NCBI GenBank assembly: GCA_015488755.1 | Contig: WFNB01000068.1 | Coordinates: 1-64,000, forward strand | DNA: 64,000 nucleotides | Source: Gammaproteobacteria bacterium | GTDB taxonomy: Bacteria; Pseudomonadota; Gammaproteobacteria; GRL18 | Direction of reading: 5' to 3' | The notes under the pieces: generated by a model | Told to the model about the DNA's origin: nothing | Databases searched by the model: none | What the model saw: the letters and a program-made list of their open reading frames with translations, nothing else | Translations under genes and position numbers: made by a program | Shown here: positions 8,508 through 17,056 of the stretch, one piece after another | Numbering within the stretch: the first letter of the stretch is position 1 | Layout: each line of letters begins with the position of its first letter

Positions 8508-9062
8508 TTAGATATCTGATATCATAGGCATTTTAGCCATAGTAAATACTTTGACTAAACCATTATCCTGTTCTTCAAACTTAAACCCCAGTTTCGCGTG
8601 GTAGTTTAAAATTAAGGTGATATAGCCTAAGCCAGAGCCACTGGTATCTTTTTCTATATTCTCAGTAATTTTTTCTACTAGATAAGCCTCTGGATCGGCT
8701 GCTAGTAAATTTTTTAAGAATGCTGCAAACTTGGTGACTTTTTCTTTAGATAAATTATTGGTTGTTATTAATGTAATGTTGTTTTCTTGTGTATTAATTT
8801 GGATGGACACATCCAGATCACTGGCAGAGTTAAATTTTATTGAATTTTCAAATAATTCATTAACCACATAAGAGACATTATTGAGTACCTCTTTGTGTTG
8901 TGACTCAGTACAGGATAGAACGGACTGTGTATAATAATGACTTAAATAGTCAGCCAGCTTGCTGGCCTGTTCCCAGTTTAAGGTAAAATTATCTGAGTAG
9001 AATTTCAGATAAATATCTCCTGCATCCATCTTCACATTTGTATCAAAATCCCCAACAAGCAT
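8508..9062 (-). CDS. HATPase (anti-sigma-type) protein kinase of a partner-switching module
   Basis: 184 aa when started at ATG 9060-9062, which has AAGGA 8 nt upstream. A longer frame reaches 9140 but overlaps the phosphatase gene and lacks a ribosome site. The GHKL ATP-binding fold is visible: N-box NELFENSIKF with N73, and G2 box SGSGLGY near 150. The G1 box is not canonical, as in slr1658/SiaB-like proteins. Expected role is to phosphorylate the STAS partner encoded downstream. It starts 31 bp after the phosphatase stop, in the classic phosphatase-kinase-STAS order. Confidence 0.75.
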   Translation of the reverse strand: MLVGDFDTNVKMDAGDIYLKFYSDNFTLNWEQASKLADYLSHYYTQSVLSCTESQHKEVLNNVSYVVNELFENSIKFNSASDLDVSIQINTQENNITLITTNNLSKEKVTKFAAFLKNLLAADPEAYLVEKITENIEKDTSGSGLGYITLILNYHAKLGFKFEEQDNGLVKVFTMAKMPMISDI

Positions 9063-9093
9063 AGTTTTGTCCTTATTTGCTATTAAGTATTTG

Positions 9094-11496
9094 TTATTTC
9101 TTATCACAGCCTTTAATAACGACCATGGTGACATCATCATCGGGTTTTACTTCACCCATATAATCATATAATGTTTTAATAATTGTATTGCGAATTTCGT
9201 CGGCACTGAGTGAGCGCACACTACATACTAATTCACTTAAACGCTGGATGCCAAATTGCTCACGATCTTCATTTTCTGCTTCGGTAATGCCATCTGTGTG
9301 TAATAATAAAACATCACCATTATTTAATTGTACTTTAAAATCATGTACGGCATCTGAAATATCATCCATAATACCAACAGGTAAACCTAAGTCCATGGTA
9401 TCAATAAAACTAATGTCACCATTTTCTCTGATAATAATAACATCCTCATGTTGTCCTGTGATCTTAACTTCACCTGTACTATTAAGATCTAAGAGTGATA
9501 AGGTGATAAATTTATCAGCACCAATGCGCTGAATATTACTATAAATAACCTGATTAATAATACTATAAAACTTGGTAGGATCAGTAATACCAGAAAATAA
9601 TAATGAGCGTACGGCAGTCTGTACCATTAACATAATAACACCACTTTCAAGACCATGCCCTGTGACATCTCCAATGCCAATTTTGGTATTGCCTTCTTCA
9701 TTTGTGAGTACATCATAGTAGTCACCACCCACTTCGTCAGCAGGCTTCATATAAGCGGAGATATCAAACTTAGCCATTAATTTTAGTTCTTCATTTTTGG
9801 GCAGTACCATTTTCTGAATGGTTTGTGCGACGTCAAGTTCTGAACTGAGTCGGGTATTTTCTGTTTTCAAAATAGCATTTAATTTGCCAATTTCTTTATT
9901 TGCACCTTCTAATTCTTTAGTTCTTTCATGCACAAGCCCTTCAAGTTTTTGTGTATAGAGAAGAATTTCCTTGGACATAGAATTAAATGTCCCAGCTAAC
10001 TGACCAATTTCATCATTGGATAATTTTTTGACTTCAACATCATATTCTTTCTTTTGGATTTTCTGTGCGCCTTCAACTAAGGCCTTTAAACCACGAGTCA
10101 TATTACCGGAAAATTTAAAAATAGCGACAAAAACAAAGAGTAAGGTGGCTAAACTGATAATAATGCTGCTGAGTAGGATTTTATTTTTGCTATCCTGAAT
10201 TTTATTTTGTGTAGCGGAGAGTGCCGCATAAATTTCATTTTTAGGCACAACAAATCCCAAGTTCATATATTCTTTTGTTATGCCATTTTCATGATAATAA
10301 TTCAAAGGTAACATTCTCTTTAACACAATGACATAGCCTTCGCCATTAAGGTTATCTGTTTCGATATAGGAAATTTCATCGCCAATGGGAAATTTTAAGT
10401 TAGCAAAGGTTGCCACACGACTATTAGCAAGATTTCTATCCAGTTCACTTACTCCGGGTACAGCAACACCTTTCTTTTTTTCTTCACTTTGCTTGAGTCC
10501 CATCACTTTACTGCCGTGTTCATTAACAGCGAGTATGGTACCGCTTTGATTGGCAATAAAAGCGAAGCCTGTTTGTGCTAACTTAACATCTTGAACATAT
10601 TTAATGATATGTTTTAAGTTAAAGTCTAGACCAATAGCACCGGCAAATTTACCCTTATCCCATAAAGGATAGAAAAAAGAAGTAATAAAACCACTGCCTG
10701 CGGCATCCTCATAAGGAGGCGTGACGGTGACTCTAGGTGTTTTCTTTTCTGAGTCGGGAATTTTTTCCCAGCTTTCAACTAAGGTGGGGAAAAAGAAGTC
10801 CCAAAAATTCAATTCATTATGGCCGGGATAAGAGGCATCAAACTCTGCGGCCATATTAATGCTGGGCGTAATGCGTAAGTAGGAACGTTCTTTAGCGCCG
10901 ACATAGTAAAGCCATTGGCCTTGCTTGAATAATGAGGGCATAAATAAATCAAGTATTGAGGTACGTTTGATATCCTCTAATACATCAGCACGGATTTTGT
11001 GATCATCATTTAATAAATAGCCCCAAACACTAATCACCGTATCCTTGTCCAAATTACTTTGGCTCCAGTTACCAGCCGGTTTATGTGTCTTTTTACTGGT
11101 GAACTTTGGTGTGTAGGAAAATTCATTGGAGAAATAGGGGTTATCATCAAGATCGTATTGCAGATCAGCGAGATCTTTATTATCGATAACTTTTTGCATG
11201 ATGTCATTGAGAATAAAGCCGTTACCCAATGCGGAGTTGATAGTAAAACTGATCCGTTGACTGGTTAAATCAATATAATTATTTAAATATTCTATATTGG
11301 CATTTTTTAAACCCTTGGAGATTTCAATGGTTGCTTCTTCACTCAGACTACGGATGCCAAAGACAGAGCTTGCAGCATTTAAAATGAGACCAATTAAAAT
11401 ACTGATAAATGAGATAGCAATAATTTTGGTTCTAAAACTTTGAGATTTTTTAATCTTAAATGTTTTACTATCTGCGTGTTCTAATAATTCTGACAT
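9094..11496 (-). CDS. Cache-HAMP-PP2C (SpoIIE/RsbU-type) membrane phosphatase
   Basis: 800 aa. An N-terminal membrane helix (about 23-45), a large periplasmic Cache-type sensor (about 60-425), a second membrane helix (about 430-455), HAMP (about 455-510), a coiled coil (about 515-565) and a C-terminal PP2C/SpoIIE domain. The metal-binding residues are present: EVGGDYYD, IGDVTGHG, HTDGITEAE and PDDDVTMV, so the phosphatase should be active. It would dephosphorylate the STAS protein in response to a periplasmic signal. Domain plan matches SiaA of Pseudomonas and HmpU-like phosphatases of cyanobacteria. The ligand is unknown. Confidence 0.88.
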   Translation of the reverse strand: MSELLEHADSKTFKIKKSQSFRTKIIAISFISILIGLILNAASSVFGIRSLSEEATIEISKGLKNANIEYLNNYIDLTSQRISFTINSALGNGFILNDIMQKVIDNKDLADLQYDLDDNPYFSNEFSYTPKFTSKKTHKPAGNWSQSNLDKDTVISVWGYLLNDDHKIRADVLEDIKRTSILDLFMPSLFKQGQWLYYVGAKERSYLRITPSINMAAEFDASYPGHNELNFWDFFFPTLVESWEKIPDSEKKTPRVTVTPPYEDAAGSGFITSFFYPLWDKGKFAGAIGLDFNLKHIIKYVQDVKLAQTGFAFIANQSGTILAVNEHGSKVMGLKQSEEKKKGVAVPGVSELDRNLANSRVATFANLKFPIGDEISYIETDNLNGEGYVIVLKRMLPLNYYHENGITKEYMNLGFVVPKNEIYAALSATQNKIQDSKNKILLSSIIISLATLLFVFVAIFKFSGNMTRGLKALVEGAQKIQKKEYDVEVKKLSNDEIGQLAGTFNSMSKEILLYTQKLEGLVHERTKELEGANKEIGKLNAILKTENTRLSSELDVAQTIQKMVLPKNEELKLMAKFDISAYMKPADEVGGDYYDVLTNEEGNTKIGIGDVTGHGLESGVIMLMVQTAVRSLLFSGITDPTKFYSIINQVIYSNIQRIGADKFITLSLLDLNSTGEVKITGQHEDVIIIRENGDISFIDTMDLGLPVGIMDDISDAVHDFKVQLNNGDVLLLHTDGITEAENEDREQFGIQRLSELVCSVRSLSADEIRNTIIKTLYDYMGEVKPDDDVTMVVIKGCDKK

Positions 11497-11690
11497 CTTT
11501 TATCTCTTAGTCTGCTCATCTGGTTTTTTTAGCTTAATATACCAAACAATATTCAAAATATAGGCAAGGGCATGAGTAGGACGCGGAAGCCTGAAGTAAA
11601 AACTTATGGACTCACTGAATTCCTAAATCATTTGCGTATCGTTCTAATTGTATGAATAATAACTGTGTTTATGGGCCTAATACGCTCGTG
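11497..11690. other. 194-bp gap before the phosphatase gene
   Basis: The only sizeable gap inside the signalling cluster between the STAS-methyltransferase and phosphatase genes. It may hold an internal promoter for the phosphatase-kinase-STAS half. No clear terminator or sigma-54 element is seen. Confidence 0.35.
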
Positions 11691-12851
11691 CTATGATTTT
11701 GTACCGGATGCGACCCAAATAGGCCAGCTAGCAAAACCTCGTTTTGATTCTATGGCACGAATATGGCTATTAAAACCTTGTGTAAGTTCTTTTCGATAGG
11801 TTTCATCTTTTTTATTGGCAATAGCCAGATCATTGCAAATATAATCTCGCCAGCTTTCCACCACGACTTTAAAGTCTTCTCGAGAGGTACTATCTGTTGT
11901 GATCATCATGGGATCAATGCGTATATCTTTAAGATGAGCATCTTGTAAGTAGCTATTCATTTTAGGGCCAAATTCTAAATCCATGCCTAAAAACTTAAAC
12001 ATCTTAGAGGCTTCTTCATAGGTTCTTGAAATAATTTCGGACTGCGGATAACCAAGGGTTTTTGAATAAGTTTCATTGGTTAAATAAATTTTACCGCCTG
12101 GTTTGCAGATCCGATGTAATTCTTTGAGGATCAATTCAGGCTTATCAAATATTTGTAATGATAGGCGACAAGTAACAAAATCAAATTCATTATCACGAAT
12201 AAAAAATAAATTACCGGCATCTCCATAATGATATTTCAGTTTATCGCTTAAACCATTATCCTCGGCAATGCGCCGTGCATAATTTAAGTTGGGCTTTGAG
12301 TGATCAATACCAATAATTTGACTGGGGTTAAACTCTTGATAGACGAGAGAGATAAAGTCACCCACCCCACAGCAAATATCAGCTACGGACATACCTTTTT
12401 TTAAACCATGCTCTGCTAATAGTTTTTTTTCTTGTGCCCAGATGATTTTAGTTTGGGTGCGCAATACGGGTATAAAGTGATCATTTTCAATCACTTCTTG
12501 GCCAGGATAAAAATTATTATCGTATTGTTCAATAGAAATACGATCATAAAATTGTTTAATCCAAGTCATCTTTTTTTCTGACCAAGGAATGACGCTGGAG
12601 ATAATAATTTTAATGGTTAGCTTGGGCTTGGCATTAATAATTAAACCAATGTGTTTCATGACTTCATGAAAAGCCATATTATTAATAAATTCTAGGCGAT
12701 TAAAGTTTAAATACAGCATTCCCATGGCTTTTTCAGCCGCCATAGCAAGTGTCTTATTAACTTCTAGTAACTCTTCTTGTGTTTGTGGGCGCATGCAACC
12801 AGTAAAGGTGACCATTTGATCGTTTTGATTATACATTACCTGATAAGTCAT
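11691..12851 (-). CDS. STAS domain fused to an S-adenosylmethionine methyltransferase
   Basis: 386 aa from ATG 12849-12851 (GGAG 7 nt upstream; a TTG codon just before it is a weaker choice). Residues 1-115 are a STAS domain similar to the stand-alone STAS protein of this cluster, sharing the LEF-[LI]-N segment and PW near the end. The phospho-acceptor position reads NNM (57-59) where the stand-alone protein has NSS, so it cannot be phosphorylated there. Residues about 140-290 form a class I methyltransferase: motif I VADICCGVGD, IIGIDHS, FDFVTCRLSLQIF and LHRICKPGGKIYL. The methyl acceptor is unknown. I know of no described protein with this architecture. Confidence 0.8.
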   Translation of the reverse strand: MTYQVMYNQNDQMVTFTGCMRPQTQEELLEVNKTLAMAAEKAMGMLYLNFNRLEFINNMAFHEVMKHIGLIINAKPKLTIKIIISSVIPWSEKKMTWIKQFYDRISIEQYDNNFYPGQEVIENDHFIPVLRTQTKIIWAQEKKLLAEHGLKKGMSVADICCGVGDFISLVYQEFNPSQIIGIDHSKPNLNYARRIAEDNGLSDKLKYHYGDAGNLFFIRDNEFDFVTCRLSLQIFDKPELILKELHRICKPGGKIYLTNETYSKTLGYPQSEIISRTYEEASKMFKFLGMDLEFGPKMNSYLQDAHLKDIRIDPMMITTDSTSREDFKVVVESWRDYICNDLAIANKKDETYRKELTQGFNSHIRAIESKRGFASWPIWVASGTKS

Positions 12852-12876
12852 CAATATTCTCCGTCGTATAAATTTT

Positions 12877-13365
12877 CTAAGCGGCCAGTTTCATTCTTAG
12901 TATATTAATCTCAGGTTTCTTCTGATAACTTAGTTGGACATCATAATCAGCAATAATTTCATATAAGCCAATAAAACGATGGGCTTCTTCATTGTTAACA
13001 ACACGTTTTAGCTCTGATAGATAGACTTTTTTTAGTTGTTCAGCATCATTGCAACTAAAAAAAGAATTGAAGAGCAGTTGATTTTTCTCTGACATGCTGA
13101 GGCAAAAATCAATAATAATATCACTACCAGAATCTTTAATTTCAATCATCAATGATCGGGTTTTTTCTTTAAGATGATAAATGACTTCTAATAATTCATT
13201 AATTACCGTTGAAAGCATAATAGATTGCTTGGTTGGATCAGTGGCACGACTACTGATTAATTGTGCTAAATAACTGGCTGAATAATCACAATGTCTCCAG
13301 TCGTTGGAAAATTTTTCCATTTCATAACTAACGCTAAGTAGTAATTTTTCTTCTGAGGTAGCCAT
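12877..13365 (-). CDS. Degenerate HATPase-like protein (pseudokinase paralogue)
   Basis: 162 aa. It aligns by eye with the intact HATPase of the same cluster through an aromatic-Trp N-terminal helix and the V-x-N-E-L-x-E helix. The ATP-coordinating Asn is replaced (V61 in NELLEVIYHL), and the glycine-rich G2 box is absent. It should bind a STAS partner without phosphorylating it. It lies 25 bp upstream of the STAS-methyltransferase gene, with AAGGA before ATG, so the degenerate kinase and the non-phosphorylatable STAS are encoded as a pair. The homology call rests on manual alignment. Confidence 0.55.
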   Translation of the reverse strand: MATSEEKLLLSVSYEMEKFSNDWRHCDYSASYLAQLISSRATDPTKQSIMLSTVINELLEVIYHLKEKTRSLMIEIKDSGSDIIIDFCLSMSEKNQLLFNSFFSCNDAEQLKKVYLSELKRVVNNEEAHRFIGLYEIIADYDVQLSYQKKPEINILRMKLAA

Positions 13366-13446
13366 AGACTTTCCTTGATGTTTATAAAGCCAATAAAATA
13401 AAATGTATTATTAAGAATAATTTTTGTACGGTCATATTAGCTGGTT

Positions 13447-14172
13447 TTAAAATGTTCGTGACACAGAAAAGACAAGACGACCATCGGTTGCATCCTTGCC
13501 AAACATCTCTTCAGAATTACTGTCGCTATCAATGTATTGTAGATTAAGATCAAAACCACTGATGGATTTAGATAGCCCGATACTCCAGTCAGTATACTGA
13601 TCAGCAGCAGAACCATTGTTTAAAATAGCCTTGTCATAATCACTATAGCCTAAAGATAAGTTAAGGGATAAGTCCATAGGTAAAGCAAATGAGTAGGCGC
13701 CATTAAGATACCATGCATCTTCACCGGTACCATACATATCGTTGCTATAAGAAAAACTGACGGTAAAATCACTGATAGTCGCAGCAAGCTTGTACTCATT
13801 AAAATCTTCAAAGTCATTGCCATTAGGATACATATAACGTAATGCGGCAAAGTCAAGTTGTGTATCCATGATTGTCATGACATAACCGAGATAAATATCA
13901 ACTTCAAGTGAGGTGTTATTAGCACCATTAAATTCTACATTAGAGCCCCATATACCTGCATAAAAACCATTTTCATTCGCATAGTCTAAGCTACCTTGTA
14001 TGGCAATACCATCATCTGTTTGAGTAATTCCGCGAAACATATAGTCACTATAAATGCCTATCGTTGCACTAAATGGAGAGGCTTGTGTTTCGGAAGAATC
14101 ATCAGCATAAATGAGTGTGGAGGAAAAAATAAATAGCGTTGCCCAAATGGCTTTTAGACACTTTATTCTCAT
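13447..14172 (-). CDS. TorF-family putative outer-membrane protein
   Basis: 241 aa with a signal peptide (about 1-23, ending IYA). The mature part is alternating aromatic beta strands ending in Phe, typical of an outer-membrane barrel, and contains the family start SATIGIYSDYMFRGITQT. It matches the proteobacterial conserved family TIGR02001 (gcw_chp/TorF), whose members are putative porins. AGGA precedes ATG by 7 nt. It sits between the cyclase and the degenerate HATPase, so a cell-surface role connected with the signalling cluster is possible but not shown. Confidence 0.75.
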   Translation of the reverse strand: MRIKCLKAIWATLFIFSSTLIYADDSSETQASPFSATIGIYSDYMFRGITQTDDGIAIQGSLDYANENGFYAGIWGSNVEFNGANNTSLEVDIYLGYVMTIMDTQLDFAALRYMYPNGNDFEDFNEYKLAATISDFTVSFSYSNDMYGTGEDAWYLNGAYSFALPMDLSLNLSLGYSDYDKAILNNGSAADQYTDWSIGLSKSISGFDLNLQYIDSDSNSEEMFGKDATDGRLVFSVSRTF

Positions 14173-14256
14173 AATAAATTCCTATTGTTTACCTATTGTT
14201 TTAGTAAAGAGGTAATTAGCTATATCATCTATTTTCTATGCTAATATTCTACTCTC

Positions 14257-15627
14257 TTATCGAGCAGTATAACAAATAAAAAAACCATACCTGTCATGAC
14301 TAAGAGTGTTAATTCTTGATATTTGATCCAACATGACAACTTTAGCATAAATATCATCTTTTCCTAGCATATTTATTTTAATATTTTTGAGTGTTTCTGG
14401 AATAGGTGTCGGTTGTGTGAGTTGAATAAAGGCATGACTGTCAGATTCATGGGTTAATAGGCCTGAAAATAAAGTGCTATTTATATGCTTATCATCCAAT
14501 ACAGTGAATTGTAATTCGATGCTATGGTCTAATTTTTTTATATTGAGCTTAGCTTCAGGTAAAAAATACTCTGGCAAAGAGGATAGGCCTTTAATATTGT
14601 ATATGGTAATTGCTTTTTTAATACCTTTAGGTGAGACACTCAGGGAGTCAAAAACTTGGATTTGATCGGCAATTTCATGGTATGTTTGTTGTGAAATAAG
14701 AATTTGCCCTGCGGTTGAATACGATTCAATGCGATAGGTTAAATTAACATTTGCACCGACAATACCATATTTTGTGCGTTTTTCTGAACCAATATTTCCG
14801 ACAATAACTTCACCGGTATGAATGCCTATACCCATTTCCAAATCAGCATACCCCCAAAGAGTCATTTGCTGATTAATCTCTGTCATGGCTAATTGCATTT
14901 TTAGGCTACAAGCTACTGCATTAAAGGCATCATTGCCTTTTGATATGGGTGCACCAAATAATACAAGAATACCATCTCCCATAAATTCATCAATAATACC
15001 GAGGTGTTCACTAATAATGCTTTCCATACGAGCAAAATAATAGTTGAGTATCTTGACCACAATTTCAGGTGACATTTTTTCTGAAAAACGAGTGAAACCA
15101 CGAAGATCAGAAGTGAGGATGGTGACTTTTTTACGCTCCCCCCCTAGTTCCAAACCATCTTCATTATCTAAGATAGCCGATACAATTTCACTAGAAACAT
15201 AGCGGCCAAAGGTGTTGCGGATGGCTTGTTTTTTTTCTTCTAACTCGGCGGCAATTAGATCGGCATGTTCAGCTGACATTTCAATCATCATTTCGAGATC
15301 TTCATTACCACTTAGCAATTCTTCTTGAACGGTATCGGCATGCTCAGCGGATATTTCAATCATCATTTCTAAGTCTTCATTACCACTTATGAGTTCTTCT
15401 TGAACGGTATCAGCGTGTTCAGCTGACATTTCAATCATCATTTCTAAATCTTGATTATCGGATAATAACTCGGTTTGTACTGTATCAGCATACTCGGAGG
15501 ATATATCTAATAATTTATTAAGGTCATTATTATCTTCTTCAAGTTTTTTTATTTTTCGTTGGGCTTGAGATAGCATCTGAAGCAAATCATGCTTTGTATA
15601 GTTATCTAAATGAGTATTATCATTCAT
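14257..15627 (-). CDS. Class III adenylate/guanylate cyclase with repeat coiled coil
   Basis: 456 aa, soluble. Residues about 40-140 contain near-perfect 25-residue repeats (SAEHADTVQEELxSGNEDLE core) forming a long coiled coil. The cyclase homology domain (about 150-335) shows the metal Asp in TSDLRGFTRFSE, the second Asp in DEFMGDGILVLFGAP, and GIHTGEVIVGNIG. The specificity loop reads TKYGIVGANVNL; the usual Asp of adenylate cyclases in GDxVN is Ala here, so the nucleotide made is uncertain. The last about 100 residues resemble a PilZ-like barrel (tentative). It is the first gene of the cluster and probably supplies a cyclic nucleotide signal. Confidence 0.85.
   Translation of the reverse strand: MNDNTHLDNYTKHDLLQMLSQAQRKIKKLEEDNNDLNKLLDISSEYADTVQTELLSDNQDLEMMIEMSAEHADTVQEELISGNEDLEMMIEISAEHADTVQEELLSGNEDLEMMIEMSAEHADLIAAELEEKKQAIRNTFGRYVSSEIVSAILDNEDGLELGGERKKVTILTSDLRGFTRFSEKMSPEIVVKILNYYFARMESIISEHLGIIDEFMGDGILVLFGAPISKGNDAFNAVACSLKMQLAMTEINQQMTLWGYADLEMGIGIHTGEVIVGNIGSEKRTKYGIVGANVNLTYRIESYSTAGQILISQQTYHEIADQIQVFDSLSVSPKGIKKAITIYNIKGLSSLPEYFLPEAKLNIKKLDHSIELQFTVLDDKHINSTLFSGLLTHESDSHAFIQLTQPTPIPETLKNIKINMLGKDDIYAKVVMLDQISRINTLSHDRYGFFICYTAR
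15260..15495. repeat. 75-bp tandem repeat within the cyclase gene
   Basis: Three near-identical 75-bp units plus a diverged fourth encode the 25-residue coiled-coil repeats. The units differ mostly at synonymous or conservative sites, indicating a recent in-frame duplication that changes stalk length without a frameshift. Confidence 0.8.
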
Positions 15628-15741
15628 ATCTTAGTGATCTTAAACTTTTTATTATGACTATAGAAGTCATCGATCATAGGGCTATTTAGAGTGTGAGTAA
15701 AGGCTCATTAGGTGAATGTCTATTTTATAATTTGTGCAGAC

Positions 15742-15778
15742 AAAAAAATACCCGAAAGAGGTCATCTTTCAGGTATTT
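15742..15778 (-). terminator. Rho-independent terminator of dsrA
   Basis: 14-bp inverted repeat (arms 15746-15759 and 15765-15778, one G-U pair) with a 5-nt loop, followed on the minus strand by seven U. It begins 24 nt after the dsrA stop, so the dsrA transcript should end here without a second dsr gene. Confidence 0.85.
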
Positions 15779-15802
15779 TAATCAGCTAAAGGATTTTACC
15801 TT

Positions 15803-17056
15803 TTAAGCGCTCTCTGCTTTTTTATCGTACCATTTTTTAACTTCTTCATCCCACCCGTCCATACGAACGTAGGAAGATTGGCGTGGTTCAGTGACCATAT
15901 TGGGATCCAGTTCAAGGCCAATGCCTTCAAGGTAATTGACCAAGCCGATACGCTCAATCATTTCACCTGTACGTTCATGCTCTAAGGCATTCTCAGCGAA
16001 GAAATCAATCATTTCACCTGTTAATTCAACCAGTGTTTCAATCTCTTCCATGGTATCAACTTTCATGAAAGGTGCTACCACAGTGCCCATCATATCACCG
16101 ATTTTCAGTGTCCGTTTGCCACCGATAAGAATGGTAACACCGGTATCATCACCAGGCGCTAATGCTTTGGTCATAACATTAATACAATGCATACAGCGAA
16201 CACATTCTTTATTATTAACATTCAGAGTATTATCATCATTCAGCTTAATGGCATTGGATGGGCAACGATCAGTGACATTATCAATCACATAATCACGCCC
16301 CTTTGCTTCAACAAAGGCCTTAACCTCTGCTTGATCAACTTTCATATCATCACGCCAGATACCAATAACGGCCATATCGGCTCGTTCAATTGCATTAGTG
16401 CAATCATTAGGGCAACCAGATACTTTTATTTTCCACTTATAAGGCAAAGCGGGACGATGCAAATCATCTTGAAATTCATTAACCAAATGACGCATTAAAC
16501 CTTGCTCGTTAGTGCAAGAATGTTCACAGCGAGCAGCACCGACACAGGCCATAGCAGTTCGTACACAGGGGCCCGCACCACCTAAATCAAAACCATAGGA
16601 GTTAAGTTTGTCAAAAAATGGTTGCATTTGTTCAGTGCTGGAACCAATAAACATAATATTTCCGGTTTGACCATGGAATGTTTGTAAGCCAGAACCGTGT
16701 TTTTCCCAATCATCAGCTAATTGATTTAATATATCAGCACTATAGAAATTACCAGCAGGGGGCTGAATACGTACGGTGTGAAATTCTTTTGATTCTGGAA
16801 AATGTTCTGCTACCTCTGAGAAGCGTGGAATAATACCACCCCCATAACCAAAGACAGAAACAGTACCGCCTTTCCACCAGCCCATACGAGTTTCATAGGA
16901 GTGTTCTAATTGACCGAGAAGTCCGCTGACCATAGAATTAATTCGTTGATCAGGGTGGTCATCTCTGAGGCGTTTAAATGCCGAGATAAAGCTGGGCCAT
17001 TCACCATTTTCTAGTTCATCCAGCATAGGTGTGTCATAGATTTTTACTTTAGGCAT
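15803..17056 (-). CDS. dsrA: Dissimilatory sulfite reductase alpha subunit (orphan DsrA)
   Basis: 417 aa, the usual DsrA length. DsrAB carries sirohaem-[4Fe-4S] centres and in sulfur oxidisers runs in reverse, oxidising stored sulfur to sulfite in the cytoplasm. Present are the siroheme/cluster cysteines in CVGAARCEHSC and GCPNDC, and the inserted ferredoxin domain (DRCPSNAI...CVRCMHC). The start has a strong GGAGG site 6 nt before ATG. Normally dsrB follows immediately in a dsrABEFHCMKLJOPN operon. Here a terminator follows after 24 nt, then an unrelated cyclase gene on the same strand. No dsrB is in this window. The frame is intact, so it is probably functional with a DsrB encoded elsewhere. 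Confidence 0.93.
   Translation of the reverse strand: MPKVKIYDTPMLDELENGEWPSFISAFKRLRDDHPDQRINSMVSGLLGQLEHSYETRMGWWKGGTVSVFGYGGGIIPRFSEVAEHFPESKEFHTVRIQPPAGNFYSADILNQLADDWEKHGSGLQTFHGQTGNIMFIGSSTEQMQPFFDKLNSYGFDLGGAGPCVRTAMACVGAARCEHSCTNEQGLMRHLVNEFQDDLHRPALPYKWKIKVSGCPNDCTNAIERADMAVIGIWRDDMKVDQAEVKAFVEAKGRDYVIDNVTDRCPSNAIKLNDDNTLNVNNKECVRCMHCINVMTKALAPGDDTGVTILIGGKRTLKIGDMMGTVVAPFMKVDTMEEIETLVELTGEMIDFFAENALEHERTGEMIERIGLVNYLEGIGLELDPNMVTEPRQSSYVRMDGWDEEVKKWYDKKAESA

Noticed and set aside
9063-9140. N-terminal extension of the HATPase kinase
   Set aside because: It overlaps the phosphatase gene, has no ribosome site and no conserved residues; the ATG at 9062 has AAGGA.
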